The translations under genes and the position numbers were made by a program. This document shows positions 57,055-64,000 of a DNA stretch of 64,000 bases, one piece after another; the first letter of the stretch is position 1; every line of letters begins with the position of its first letter. This DNA comes from Sulfurovum sp. Its GTDB lineage: Bacteria > Campylobacterota > Campylobacteria > Campylobacterales > Sulfurovaceae. The notes beneath the pieces were generated by a model. The model did not search any database and had not been told where the DNA came from. It was given only the letters and a program-made list of their open reading frames with translations. The DNA is taken from assembly GCA_027063305.1 (NCBI GenBank), contig JAMORY010000027.1, positions 1 through 64,000 of the forward strand, in the 5' to 3' direction.

Positions 57055-57675
57055 ATGAGAATACTCTTTGCCCTCGGCGCTGTTGCCTTGCTCCTTTTTC
57101 TTATGAGACCACAGACAACACCTGTACCTTCACTACCCAAAGAGAGACCTGTTCTTGCCGCGGGAGATAGTCTTACCTACGGATACGGCGCATCTCACCA
57201 AACAGAGAGCTATCCTGCCTACTTAAGCAAATGGAGTGGATATTCCGTCATCAATACAGGCTTGAACGGGGAGACTTCTACAGAAGGTCTAGAAAGGCTT
57301 CCCTATCTTCTTAAAAAGCATAATCCCTCTCTTACGATCCTCTGTTACGGAGGCAATGATATTCTTCAGAACCTCTCTATGGGAACATTACGACAAAACC
57401 TAAAGCGTATGATCGCACAGTGTAGAGCATCGGGGAGTAAAGTCCTTCTTGTCTCTGTACCTAACTTCACACTTTTCGGGCTTGACCCCTTACCCCTTTA
57501 CGAAGAGGTTGCCAAAGAGACGGATACCCCGCTCATAGAAGGAATACTTGCAACCATACTCAATGCCCCGACACTCAAGAGCGATCAGATCCACCCCAAT
57601 GCAAAAGGGTATGAGAAGATGGCAGAGGCGATATATAGGAAATTAAAAGAGAAGGGGTGGATAAAGGCACCGTAA
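57055..57675 (+). CDS. SGNH/GDSL esterase, TesA-like
   Basis: A 206-residue hydrolase with an N-terminal hydrophobic segment (MRILFALGAVALLLFLM) that is a signal or anchor. Block I AAGDSLTYGYGA carries the nucleophile Ser, block II NTGLNGETS the oxyanion Gly, block III YGGNDIL the oxyanion Asn, and block V DQIHPNAKGYEKMAE the catalytic Asp/His. It resembles TesA, a periplasmic thioesterase/lysophospholipase. It starts right after the AraC stop codon. Confidence 0.9.
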   Translation: MRILFALGAVALLLFLMRPQTTPVPSLPKERPVLAAGDSLTYGYGASHQTESYPAYLSKWSGYSVINTGLNGETSTEGLERLPYLLKKHNPSLTILCYGGNDILQNLSMGTLRQNLKRMIAQCRASGSKVLLVSVPNFTLFGLDPLPLYEEVAKETDTPLIEGILATILNAPTLKSDQIHPNAKGYEKMAEAIYRKLKEKGWIKAP

Positions 57676-57676
57676 C

Positions 57677-58990
57677 TTACGCCTCTCCACGTATCTGGTA
57701 GGTAATATCTCCTGCACCAAAAGCGGTGACCAGTCCTTTATCATACTCACGAATGACCTTGCCGTCTTTAATGACCTTGACCACACTGTCCTCTTTGGTC
57801 ACAGCGTCCGCCATCAGCAGCTTGTAGCGGCTGAACGCCCCTTTGAGGTCGATATCCACTTCAAGCTCACCCGCAGACCAAATAGGAAGGATCACCAGTT
57901 CATCCACACCTTCAAAACACTCGACAAACCCTTGCAGATTATCGATGGTACGGCTGTATTTGTGTGGTTGCCAGATGACATTGAGCTGGTGGAAATCTCT
58001 CAGCTTTTTATAGTTCTGCAATGAGCCCATCGTAACACGTATCTCTGTCGGGTGATGTCCGTAGTCATCGATGACTACCATCTGCTCCTGGTTCTGCACA
58101 ATGTCAAAACGCTTCTTGATCCCCTTGTAGTTGAGCAGGTTCTTTCGCAGTGTCTCTACATCTTCACCAAGTTCCAGTCCTGCCAAGATCGCCAAGGCGG
58201 CATCGAGTGCGATATGCTCTCCAAAACCGAACACTTCGAAGCTGCCGAGATCTTTGAGTCTGAATCTCGTATGCGGTTCCCCCTCGACCAGTACGAACTC
58301 GATATCACTCAGATCTTTGGACGGGTAGAGTTTGATACTCTCCATATCCAAAGATGAGAGAAATTCATCTTCAGCGTTTATCACACGTACCTTTGCCAAG
58401 GAGAGGAAGTTACGATAGGCATTGTAAAAACGATCCTCGTCATACTCATAGTATTCCATATGCTCAGGTTCGACATTGGTCACAATGGCAAGATAGGGGT
58501 TGGAGTTGAGGAAACTCTCATCACTCTCATCGGCTTCAAATACCACTTTGTTGTTGGGAAAGTTACGTACATTGGAGCCGAACTCTTTGGAGATGGCACC
58601 GATAAGCGCATTGGTCCCCGGCAGTAAAGAAGCTAGCATCGCAGAGGTCGTGCTCTTGCCGTGTGCACCACCGACTGCATAGACCTCTTTCTCCCCCAGG
58701 ATGAACTTGAGTGCCTCTTTACGTGAAAGCAGCTCGATACCAAGCTCCTTGGCACGCTTATACTCAGGATTGTTGGGGCGTACCGCTGCGGAGTAGATGA
58801 CCCTGTCAACCCCTTCCACCGCATCGGGATGATGAGGGATGGTGATCTTCGCATCATAGTTGGTCGCCAGATCGTTGGTGATCTCTGTTTGCTTAATATC
58901 CGAACCGGAGATCTTGTGTCCGTCATTATGCAAGAATTTTGCCAATGCAGAAAGCCCGATACCACCAATACCTATAAAGTGTATTTTCAT
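57677..58990 (-). CDS. murC: MurC, UDP-N-acetylmuramate-L-alanine ligase
   Basis: A 437-residue ATP-dependent ligase adding the first amino acid of the peptidoglycan stem. HFIGIGGIGLSALAKFL begins the Rossmann domain, GAHGKSTTSAML (ATP loop) and EADESDESF the central domain, and DDYGHHPTEIRVTM the C-terminal domain. Length is close to the family. Convergent with the GDSL esterase, 1 bp apart, with no terminator between them. Confidence 0.96.
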   Translation of the reverse strand: MKIHFIGIGGIGLSALAKFLHNDGHKISGSDIKQTEITNDLATNYDAKITIPHHPDAVEGVDRVIYSAAVRPNNPEYKRAKELGIELLSRKEALKFILGEKEVYAVGGAHGKSTTSAMLASLLPGTNALIGAISKEFGSNVRNFPNNKVVFEADESDESFLNSNPYLAIVTNVEPEHMEYYEYDEDRFYNAYRNFLSLAKVRVINAEDEFLSSLDMESIKLYPSKDLSDIEFVLVEGEPHTRFRLKDLGSFEVFGFGEHIALDAALAILAGLELGEDVETLRKNLLNYKGIKKRFDIVQNQEQMVVIDDYGHHPTEIRVTMGSLQNYKKLRDFHQLNVIWQPHKYSRTIDNLQGFVECFEGVDELVILPIWSAGELEVDIDLKGAFSRYKLLMADAVTKEDSVVKVIKDGKVIREYDKGLVTAFGAGDITYQIRGEA

Positions 58991-59010
58991 ATTTGCACCT
59001 CTTTTTTTTG

Positions 59011-59090
59011 GTAGGCCGGGGTATTCCTACTCCGACATCACCTTTGATCATTCTATCCATCATTGTCGGGGTGAGGACACCCCGACCTAC
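59011..59090. repeat. 80-bp element with 12-bp imperfect terminal inverted repeats (GTAGG...CCTAC)
   Basis: GTAGGCCGGGGT (59011-59022) and ACCCCGACCTAC (59079-59090) pair with one mismatch. The right half forms an inner hairpin GTCGGGGT/ACCCCGAC (59065-59086). It fills the gap between murC and the following minus-strand gene. It resembles the GTAGG-bounded sequence at 5673-5799. Form suggests a small non-autonomous palindromic repeat. Confidence 0.7.
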
Positions 59091-59094
59091 ACAT

Positions 59095-59703
59095 TTAAGC
59101 GTTCTTTTCTTCTTCCAGAACTTTCAGTTCCTCTTTTCCCTGTGCGACATACTTTGCATACATCTGAAGCAAGATATCCGTCGGCTGTACGAATGTCTGA
59201 ATGAAAAATGCCAACGGATCATGCGGATCGATATTTTTGACATCGACAAGGTTCTCTATGAAATCATCAAAGCTCATCCCTGACATCACCGCAGCTGCAT
59301 GTACCATCATCGCATCTTTAAGCTCATCATAGTCGATAGTATGATAGAGTACCAAGAACATCTCCTTGGCACCTTTTTTATCATTCTCGCTGTAACGCTG
59401 AATAGCATGCTCATAGATGGCTCTGGCGATCGCACGCTCCTCTTCATTGGTCACGACATTGAAGCTCTTGTGTTCTGTCAGGTAGGTTGCCAATCTGTCA
59501 AATGCCGTATTGACGATAAAGGTGAAGATCTCGTTGATCTCCTCTTCGGGTGCTTCGATGATCAGCTTCGCATCAAGCAGCTGATATCCTTTGTGTACAC
59601 TCTCTTCAGCTTTACACTCTTTTTCGAGCCTCTCTATATTTGCCAGGAACTCAGGATCTTTCTTGAGCTCTTCTACGTGAATTTCAGGGACTTGCTGTTC
59701 CAT
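59095..59703 (-). CDS. Conserved-looking acidic helical protein, function unknown
   Basis: A 202-residue protein from ATG 59703 (AAAAGGAAAA upstream). Soluble, Glu/Asp-rich, mostly helical by pattern (e.g. EEINEIFTFIVNTAFDRLATYLTEH, EERAIARAIYEHAIQRYSEND, EMFLVLYHTIDYDELKDAMMVHAAAVMSGMSFDDFIENL). No catalytic motif or known domain recognised. It lies between murC and an aminotransferase, so a cell-wall or amino-acid link is possible but unproven. The array of element H starts 50 bp upstream of its start. Confidence 0.7.
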   Translation of the reverse strand: MEQQVPEIHVEELKKDPEFLANIERLEKECKAEESVHKGYQLLDAKLIIEAPEEEINEIFTFIVNTAFDRLATYLTEHKSFNVVTNEEERAIARAIYEHAIQRYSENDKKGAKEMFLVLYHTIDYDELKDAMMVHAAAVMSGMSFDDFIENLVDVKNIDPHDPLAFFIQTFVQPTDILLQMYAKYVAQGKEELKVLEEEKNA

Positions 59704-59727
59704 TGTTTTCCTTTTTAGTAAATAACA

Positions 59728-59787
59728 GCATTGCAAAGCAATGCAAACCTTCATTTTTAATTTTTAATTTTTAATTCTTCATTCAGT
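59728..59787 (+). repeat. Composite hairpin-heptamer element, copy H, running into the aminotransferase 3' end
   Basis: Hairpin 1 GCATTGC (59728-59734), loop AAA, GCAATGC (59738-59744), then AAACC, TTC, and units ATTTTTA x3, ATTCTTC, ATTCAGT (59753-59787). The stop codon (plus TTA 59757-59759) lies in the first unit and the next units encode the last residues (EELKIKN). Confidence 0.88.
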
Positions 59788-60896
59788 GCAGCAATACGCT
59801 CCAGCGCTTCTCTCGTCTTCTCCGCCTCATAGACCAGTGCCAGACGTACATAGCCTTTCCCCTCTCCTTCTCTGCCCAGGAAGGAGCCGGGGATGACTTT
59901 GAGGTTGTAGCGCTCATAGAGTTTAACGGTATAGGCTATCTCATCATCGACCTTCATCCAGATATAGAATGTCGCCTCAGGAGCATCCACCCCCAATACC
60001 TCTTTGGCAACTTCAAAGTTCTTTTTGTACTTCTCTCTAAAGACATCCACATATTCCTGATCCGCCCATGCGACCGCAGCTGCATGCTGCAACGGTAGCG
60101 GAGAGGCACACCCGACATAGGTACGGTAGACCATATATGCCTTCAAGATCGCCGCATCTCCGGCAATGAACCCGCTGCGAAGCCCCGGTGCGGAGGATCG
60201 TTTGGAGATGGAGTTTATGACCAATACGTTCTTGAACTCAGGGTTCCCTACCTCAATAGAGGCATTGAGCAGTGAAGGTACAGGTTCGTTCAAGTAGAGA
60301 TCGGCATAACACTCATCATTAAGAAGGACGAAATCATACTTCAATGCCATCTCGATCCACTGCTTCATTGTCTCCATCGACATTGTCGAGGATGTCGGAT
60401 TGTTCGGTGAGTTCAAGATAACAAGGTTCGCTTCCGCCAAGACCTTCTCATCGATGATCGGTTGAAAATCGTTCGACTCATTGAGGTTCAGATAGACCAC
60501 CTCCGCACGACTCGCTTTTGCCGCACCTTCATAGATCTGATAGAACGGATTGGGAAAGACCATCAACGGCGCTTCGACATCATGCAGCAGGAACTGAGGG
60601 AAATTGAAAAGCACCTCCCTTGTCCCAAACGTCGGAATGATCTGTCTATCCTCAAGCGTCAAAGAGAAACGGTTCTTCAAATAGGTGAGCATCGCCTCAC
60701 GAAGTATCGGTTCTCCTGATGTTTTGGGATATTTGTTGAGTAGTGACGCATGTTCATTCAACGCATCTAAAATAAACTGCGGGGTCTCAAACTGCGGCTC
60801 TCCGATCGTCAAAGAGAGCGGTGCATAGCTGCCACAGGGCTCTACCGGGTCGAGCAGACGGTTCAGTTTCTCAAAAGGGTAGGTTTCAAAGTTCAT
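59757..60896 (-). CDS. Class I/II aminotransferase, probable succinyldiaminopimelate transaminase (DapC-like)
   Basis: A 379-residue PLP enzyme. SLTIGEPQFETPQFILDAL, NKYPKTSGEPILREAM, NSPNNPTSSTM, LNDECYADLY and the PLP lysine in NSISKRSSAPGLRSGF match the fold I aminotransferases used in lysine/diaminopimelate synthesis in Campylobacterota. Neighbouring murC and a PBP4 gene fit a peptidoglycan precursor role. Substrate cannot be proven by motif alone. The C-terminal six residues and stop lie in repeat element H. Confidence 0.8.
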   Translation of the reverse strand: MNFETYPFEKLNRLLDPVEPCGSYAPLSLTIGEPQFETPQFILDALNEHASLLNKYPKTSGEPILREAMLTYLKNRFSLTLEDRQIIPTFGTREVLFNFPQFLLHDVEAPLMVFPNPFYQIYEGAAKASRAEVVYLNLNESNDFQPIIDEKVLAEANLVILNSPNNPTSSTMSMETMKQWIEMALKYDFVLLNDECYADLYLNEPVPSLLNASIEVGNPEFKNVLVINSISKRSSAPGLRSGFIAGDAAILKAYMVYRTYVGCASPLPLQHAAAVAWADQEYVDVFREKYKKNFEVAKEVLGVDAPEATFYIWMKVDDEIAYTVKLYERYNLKVIPGSFLGREGEGKGYVRLALVYEAEKTREALERIAALNEELKIKN

Positions 60897-60937
60897 ACAG
60901 TGCCCTCATTTTTTACGTGATTATAGCGAAGATGGGG

Positions 60938-62596
60938 TTAAGGCTCTTTGGTAAGGAAGGCACCTTTATTCAAATATTCACGTATGTTTCTTAGTGCCAT
61001 TCTTGCCTTCTCTTCACGCTTAAAAGGTCCGATAAGCACTTTATACTCTGTTTCATGACGGATCTCATAGGGCCACTTCTCATCTGCCAATCTCTTTAAG
61101 AACTTCTCTTTCGGAGGATGCAGAAAACTTCCTGCCTGAATATAGTAATAAAGATCATCCGTATGGTCTTTTTTTACGACCGGTACCATATGCTTTTGAG
61201 GACGATAGCCTACCAACCACTTTATAATATCGTTCTGAAGCTTTGCCGCACGCCAGCGTCCCTGCTTGGTATTGACCAGAATTACGACCGTATAGTAACG
61301 CCCTGATCTGCTCTTTACATACCCTGCAATATTCTTCACACGTTTAAGCGTCCCCGTCTTCATCCATGCACGACGCTGAACAACACTGCCCCTAAAACGC
61401 TTCTTTATTGTTCCATCCACACCGGCAATAGAGAGTGTTCGCATCCATACCTTCCCATAACGTATATACGCATGATCAAGCATCAATGCCAAACTCTTCG
61501 CACTCAACCTCGACGTACGGGAGAGTCCGCTTCCGTTATCGATCTTCGGATCATCACCGACAAGCGCTCCCGAAGAGCGTAAAATAGAAAGGATCGCACG
61601 TCGCCCTTTTTCCACTGTTGCAGGTGTTCCATAGACCTTTGCACCTAGTAATAGCAGCAGATGACGTGCATAGAGGTTATTTGATCTCTTCGCTGTTTTG
61701 GCAATGATCTTCTCCAATGGTTTTGAGTAGTGGGTAAAGAGTATTCTTGCATCGGAAGGGACCCGTGCTAAACGCATGTTCCCTTTAACCCTGATCCCCT
61801 CTTGGCGCATCACCTCTTTCAATCCATAGTAAAAAGAAAGATAGGGCTTGGTTACGACCCTGCATATATTACGACGTCCACACCGTTTGGAGATCTTTCC
61901 TTTCAAGAGTACCTCAGGTACCGCTTTAGACTCATCCACTTTGACATATGGCCAAGAGTATCTTCCCCTGCACGGTTTATTGACCTTTTTGAGTTGATCT
62001 TTGACCACATAACTTCCATCGGGATATTTTTTTGTAACACTCTGTTTATTGGGTGTCACACATATCGTACTGACACGTTCATTGAACATCATTGCATCTG
62101 GCATGGCATTATAGGGGCTATATGGGTTCTCATCAAAATGTGCACTGTTACGGTTACCCACTTTGAAGAATCGTCGATCGATGACAATATCTCCTTCAAT
62201 ACGGCGGATCCCTTTTGCTTTGATACGGGATACGATCTCTTGAAGGTCCTCATAACGAAGTGTCGGGTCACCGAACCCCTTTACGATCAGGTCGCCATAG
62301 AGCGTTCCTTGACGTAGTTTTCCACGTATATAGAACTGTGTCGGCCAACGATAGGAAGGACCTAGTTTCAAAAGTGCCGCATAGGTAGTAAGTACCTTGA
62401 TCACAGATGCTGGCTTACGGCTTTGTGTCGCATTGAGCGATACAAGAGGAAGAGAGGGCTCTCCAGCTTCTTTAATATAGAGGCTGATATCCTTACGCGG
62501 TATCTTCGAACTATCGATCAGATTCTCTAACGCTTGAGGCATCGCAAAAAGAGGAATATATCCTATCATCAACAGCAGTATCAAGTATCTTATCAT
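60938..62596 (-). CDS. dacB: PBP4-type D-alanyl-D-alanine carboxypeptidase with C-terminal SPOR-like domain
   Basis: A 552-residue periplasmic protein from ATG 62596 with signal MIRYLILLLMIGYIPLFA. S13 motifs: KPASVIKVL (S-x-x-K), RSNNLYARHLL (S-x-N) and WMKTGTLKRVKN (K-T-G). The inserted domain is typical of DacB/PBP4. The C-terminal about 75 residues (YYYIQAGSFLHPPKEKFLKRLADEKWPYEI..., VLIGPFKREEKARMALRNI) form a SPOR domain, which binds denuded septal peptidoglycan, an uncommon addition to PBP4. ATGA overlap with the upstream methyltransferase. Confidence 0.9.
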   Translation of the reverse strand: MIRYLILLLMIGYIPLFAMPQALENLIDSSKIPRKDISLYIKEAGEPSLPLVSLNATQSRKPASVIKVLTTYAALLKLGPSYRWPTQFYIRGKLRQGTLYGDLIVKGFGDPTLRYEDLQEIVSRIKAKGIRRIEGDIVIDRRFFKVGNRNSAHFDENPYSPYNAMPDAMMFNERVSTICVTPNKQSVTKKYPDGSYVVKDQLKKVNKPCRGRYSWPYVKVDESKAVPEVLLKGKISKRCGRRNICRVVTKPYLSFYYGLKEVMRQEGIRVKGNMRLARVPSDARILFTHYSKPLEKIIAKTAKRSNNLYARHLLLLLGAKVYGTPATVEKGRRAILSILRSSGALVGDDPKIDNGSGLSRTSRLSAKSLALMLDHAYIRYGKVWMRTLSIAGVDGTIKKRFRGSVVQRRAWMKTGTLKRVKNIAGYVKSRSGRYYTVVILVNTKQGRWRAAKLQNDIIKWLVGYRPQKHMVPVVKKDHTDDLYYYIQAGSFLHPPKEKFLKRLADEKWPYEIRHETEYKVLIGPFKREEKARMALRNIREYLNKGAFLTKEP

Positions 62597-63276
62597 GCCT
62601 CTTTTTCCCAAATCGTCATCTCCATTCTTGCATAATTGTAATTTCGAGATGCCGTCTGTTGCGTCATCTCTATCTCGCCACGGTAAATACATCTAAATGT
62701 TTCAGAAAAAATAGATCCGAGACGCTCCGGTGAGAGTGCACTCTGTGGTGTATACGCAGAGGTCACGACCACGGCACCCTTCTGCTTCAATCGCTCTTTA
62801 AGTCTGCTTTGAAGTACCCTGATATCTGGGTCGAAAAGAGAGATGAGGTCAAAATTGCCAAATGACTCCCGTAACGTAGAGAGATCTGCTTTCCAGAAGT
62901 TCACCTTCTTAGATGCAAAGTTCAGACCAAAGGTGTTCAACGAGATGTTCCGTACCTTCTCTTCCCATGGCAGTTGATATCTCAACATACCACTCTCCTT
63001 AAGACGCTGTGCTCCAAGAACCGCATATGCCGACCGCTCGATAGCCACGACCTCATCACAACTACGCGCGAACTCAAAACTACTTCTTCCCACACCACAT
63101 CCGACATCAAGTAAGCGTCCATGTAACAAAGAGGGAACCACTGCGTGTAGACGTGAGACCACTGTTGTAGGGAAATTCTTTTCTCCTAGAGGAAGGGCGT
63201 TATCCTCCCAGTCGAACAAACAGCGCAATGCAAAAGCATCCGATTCCTTTTTTCTTTGATCTGACACGTGTGTCAC
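62593..63276 (-). CDS. SAM-dependent methyltransferase
   Basis: A 227-residue class I methyltransferase. Motif I GRLLDVGCGVGRSSFEFA (about 54-71), EVVAIERSAYAVLGAQRL, KADLSTLRESFGNFDLISLFDPD and a late VVVTSAYTP strand. It belongs to no family I can name; the ATGA coupling to dacB suggests linked translation. C-terminal ARMEMTIWEKEA. The substrate is unknown. Confidence 0.82.
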   Translation of the reverse strand: MTHVSDQRKKESDAFALRCLFDWEDNALPLGEKNFPTTVVSRLHAVVPSLLHGRLLDVGCGVGRSSFEFARSCDEVVAIERSAYAVLGAQRLKESGMLRYQLPWEEKVRNISLNTFGLNFASKKVNFWKADLSTLRESFGNFDLISLFDPDIRVLQSRLKERLKQKGAVVVTSAYTPQSALSPERLGSIFSETFRCIYRGEIEMTQQTASRNYNYARMEMTIWEKEA

Positions 63277-63287
63277 CGGACAAAAGA

Positions 63288-63629
63288 TTAAAAGTCCACT
63301 TTCTCTTTCGCACTCTCGATCATAGAGATCACGATCGTATAGATATTTGCGACAACAGCACCGATCACAAGCCCTACTGCCAATGTATGGCTCTCAGGTG
63401 AGAACTTCATAACAAAGAAAGCCGGGATCAGATGAAGGTCAGCGACCAACGAACCCGCAAGTAGCTCCGCAGAGAGCAGATTACGTACCCCGATCTTCAA
63501 AATAGTCGAAATGACATTCACAGAACCCGCAACAAAGAGTGCCACAAGTGCTTCATCATATAAAAACGCCGCTGATGTGGTCAATGACATCAACGTAAAA
63601 AAGATATAAAAAACCTTACCCCACTGCAT
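63288..63629 (-). CDS. Small membrane protein, function unknown
   Basis: A 113-residue protein with three to four predicted helices (VFYIFFTLMSLTTSAAFLY, EALVALFVAGSVNVISTIL, SAELLAGSLVADLHLIPAFFVM, LAVGLVIGAVVANIYTIVISMI). AAAGGAGG precedes the ATG. No catalytic residues stand out. It lies 11 bp upstream of the methyltransferase, heading the unit with dacB. Confidence 0.7.
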   Translation of the reverse strand: MQWGKVFYIFFTLMSLTTSAAFLYDEALVALFVAGSVNVISTILKIGVRNLLSAELLAGSLVADLHLIPAFFVMKFSPESHTLAVGLVIGAVVANIYTIVISMIESAKEKVDF

Positions 63630-63655
63630 CCACTACCTCCTTTGAAGCAAAAGCG

Positions 63656-63694
63656 TTTTATTAAATAATTTAGAAAAACATTATTTTAATAAAA
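63656..63694. repeat. AT-rich inverted repeat upstream of the 63288-63629 gene
   Basis: TTTTATTAAATAAT (63656-63669) and ATTATTTTAATAAAA (63680-63694) pair with one bulge. It is just upstream of the gene start and just before element I. May be part of the promoter or an old terminator. Confidence 0.45.
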
Positions 63695-63695
63695 A

Positions 63696-63770
63696 ACTTT
63701 TTTTAGAAAAGCATACCACAATTCTTAATTCTTCACTCTTAATTCTTCATTTTTGTGGGCAATTGCCCAC
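63696..63770 (+). repeat. Composite hairpin-heptamer element, copy I
   Basis: Hairpin 1 ACTTTTT (63696-63702), TTA, GAAAAGC (63706-63712; partly decayed), ATACC, ACA, then ATTCTTA, ATTCTTC, ACTCTTA, ATTCTTC (63721-63748) and a partial unit. Hairpin 2 is the perfect palindrome GTGGGCAATTGCCCAC (63755-63770). The 63630-63928 gap has no gene apart from this and the duplicated gene end. Confidence 0.8.
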
Positions 63771-63775
63771 TCTAC

Positions 63776-63961
63776 AGCTTCGCCTCTGGCTCAGAGAGAA
63801 AATGCTTAGATCGTTCCATTTTCATACATGGCGCGCATCTTTTCATTTCTCTTTCTCCTTCTGTCCGAGCAAAGCCCGGTCAGAATTCCTCTCACTAAAG
63901 CTTCGCCTCTGGCTCAGAGAGAAAATGCTTAGATCGTTCCATTTTCATACATGGCGCGCAT
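63776..63961 (-). repeat. Tandem duplication (123-bp period) of a gene 3' end
   Basis: Bases 63776-63838 and 63899-63961 are identical over 63 bp. Similar T/C-rich sequence continues after each. On the minus strand the right copy is the last codons, stop and 3' flank of the gene at 63929-64000; the left copy is out of frame after its AAGGAGAAAGAG segment, so it is a non-coding remnant. This looks like a recent segmental duplication of the terminal 123 bp. Confidence 0.85.
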
Positions 63962-64000
63962 TTTCTCTTTCTCTTTCTCTCTTTTGCGTTTTTCGGCCTC
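63929..64000 (-). CDS. C-terminal end of an unknown gene (partial)
   Basis: Reading the minus strand from the window edge, 23 residues end at TAA (plus TTA 63929-63931). They are Lys/Glu/Arg-rich (EAEKRKREKEKEKMRAMYENGTI), as in a charged coiled-coil tail. No family can be named from this. The gene end is part of the 123-bp tandem duplication. Confidence 0.6.
   Translation of the reverse strand, partial: EAEKRKREKEKEKMRAMYENGTI

Overview
The window is a dense stretch of a bacterial chromosome, almost certainly from a free-living member of the Campylobacterota (Epsilonproteobacteria), most like Sulfurovum or a close relative. This is an inference from gene content and order, not a database match. 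Supporting signs are the thrB-ylxR-infB-rbfA-rimP-ribD-ubiE order, the rnr-holA and rpsF-ssb-rpsR blocks, a short-form HisG, a shortened TsaB-like protein, promoters with a clear -10 and weak -35, and several small conserved proteins of unknown function. There is no rRNA, CRISPR array, prophage or insertion sequence. One tRNA, tRNA-Met(CAT), is present.

Layout: 1-3.8 kb hisH (3' end), hisA, prmA, ftsH on +. 3.8-5.7 kb leuA on + behind a leucine-rich leader peptide. 5.8-10.6 kb serS and an AT-richer pair, a giant surface lipoprotein and a small outer-membrane barrel. 10.7-13.5 kb tRNA-Met, glutaredoxin and groES-groEL. 13.4-19.2 kb a c-di-GMP phosphodiesterase, xseA, ubiE, ribD, rimP and rbfA on -. 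19.4-29 kb infB, ylxR, thrB, tsaB-like, lpxC, an M23 peptidase, a DHH phosphoesterase, nadC and nadA on -. 29.1-30.5 kb plsY-folB-ruvX on +, coupled by ATGA overlaps. 30.5-41 kb thioredoxin-fold proteins, a GH3 glycosidase, dprA, a DASS transporter, a polysaccharide deacetylase, ilvC, an OmpA-type lipoprotein and an M15 peptidase. 41-46.5 kb htpX, rnr, holA, rpsF, ssb, rpsR. 46.7-50.9 kb an M30-like metalloprotease lipoprotein, a methyltransferase, hisG and coaX. 51-57.7 kb a Xer recombinase, a BamB-like/YfgM-like pair, mutS2, an AraC regulator and a GDSL esterase. 57.7-64 kb murC, an aminotransferase (DapC-like), a PBP4-type carboxypeptidase, a methyltransferase and a membrane protein.

The most striking feature is a dispersed composite repeat, about ten copies in 64 kb. 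Each copy has a 7-bp stem with a 3-4 nt loop, then usually ATACC, then about four or five degenerate 7-bp units (ATTCACT, CCTCACT, ATTCTTA, ATTTTTA and so on), often followed by a second locus-specific perfect hairpin. Stem sequences differ between copies but stay paired. At hisA, rnr, holA and hisG the second hairpin carries the Shine-Dalgarno sequence in its loop or 3' arm and sits on the start codon; at xseA the hairpin includes the start codon. At ubiE, coaX, the aminotransferase and an unknown gene, the array runs into the 3' end of the gene and supplies part or all of the stop codon. I do not recognise this element as a described family.

Other points of interest are a complete-looking leucine leader peptide and attenuation region before leuA, a 17-residue hydrophobic ORF in a self-pairing transcript resembling Helicobacter/Campylobacter type I toxins, two probable leaderless genes, a 19-bp dyad at the groES promoter, and a tandemly duplicated gene 3' end at the right edge.
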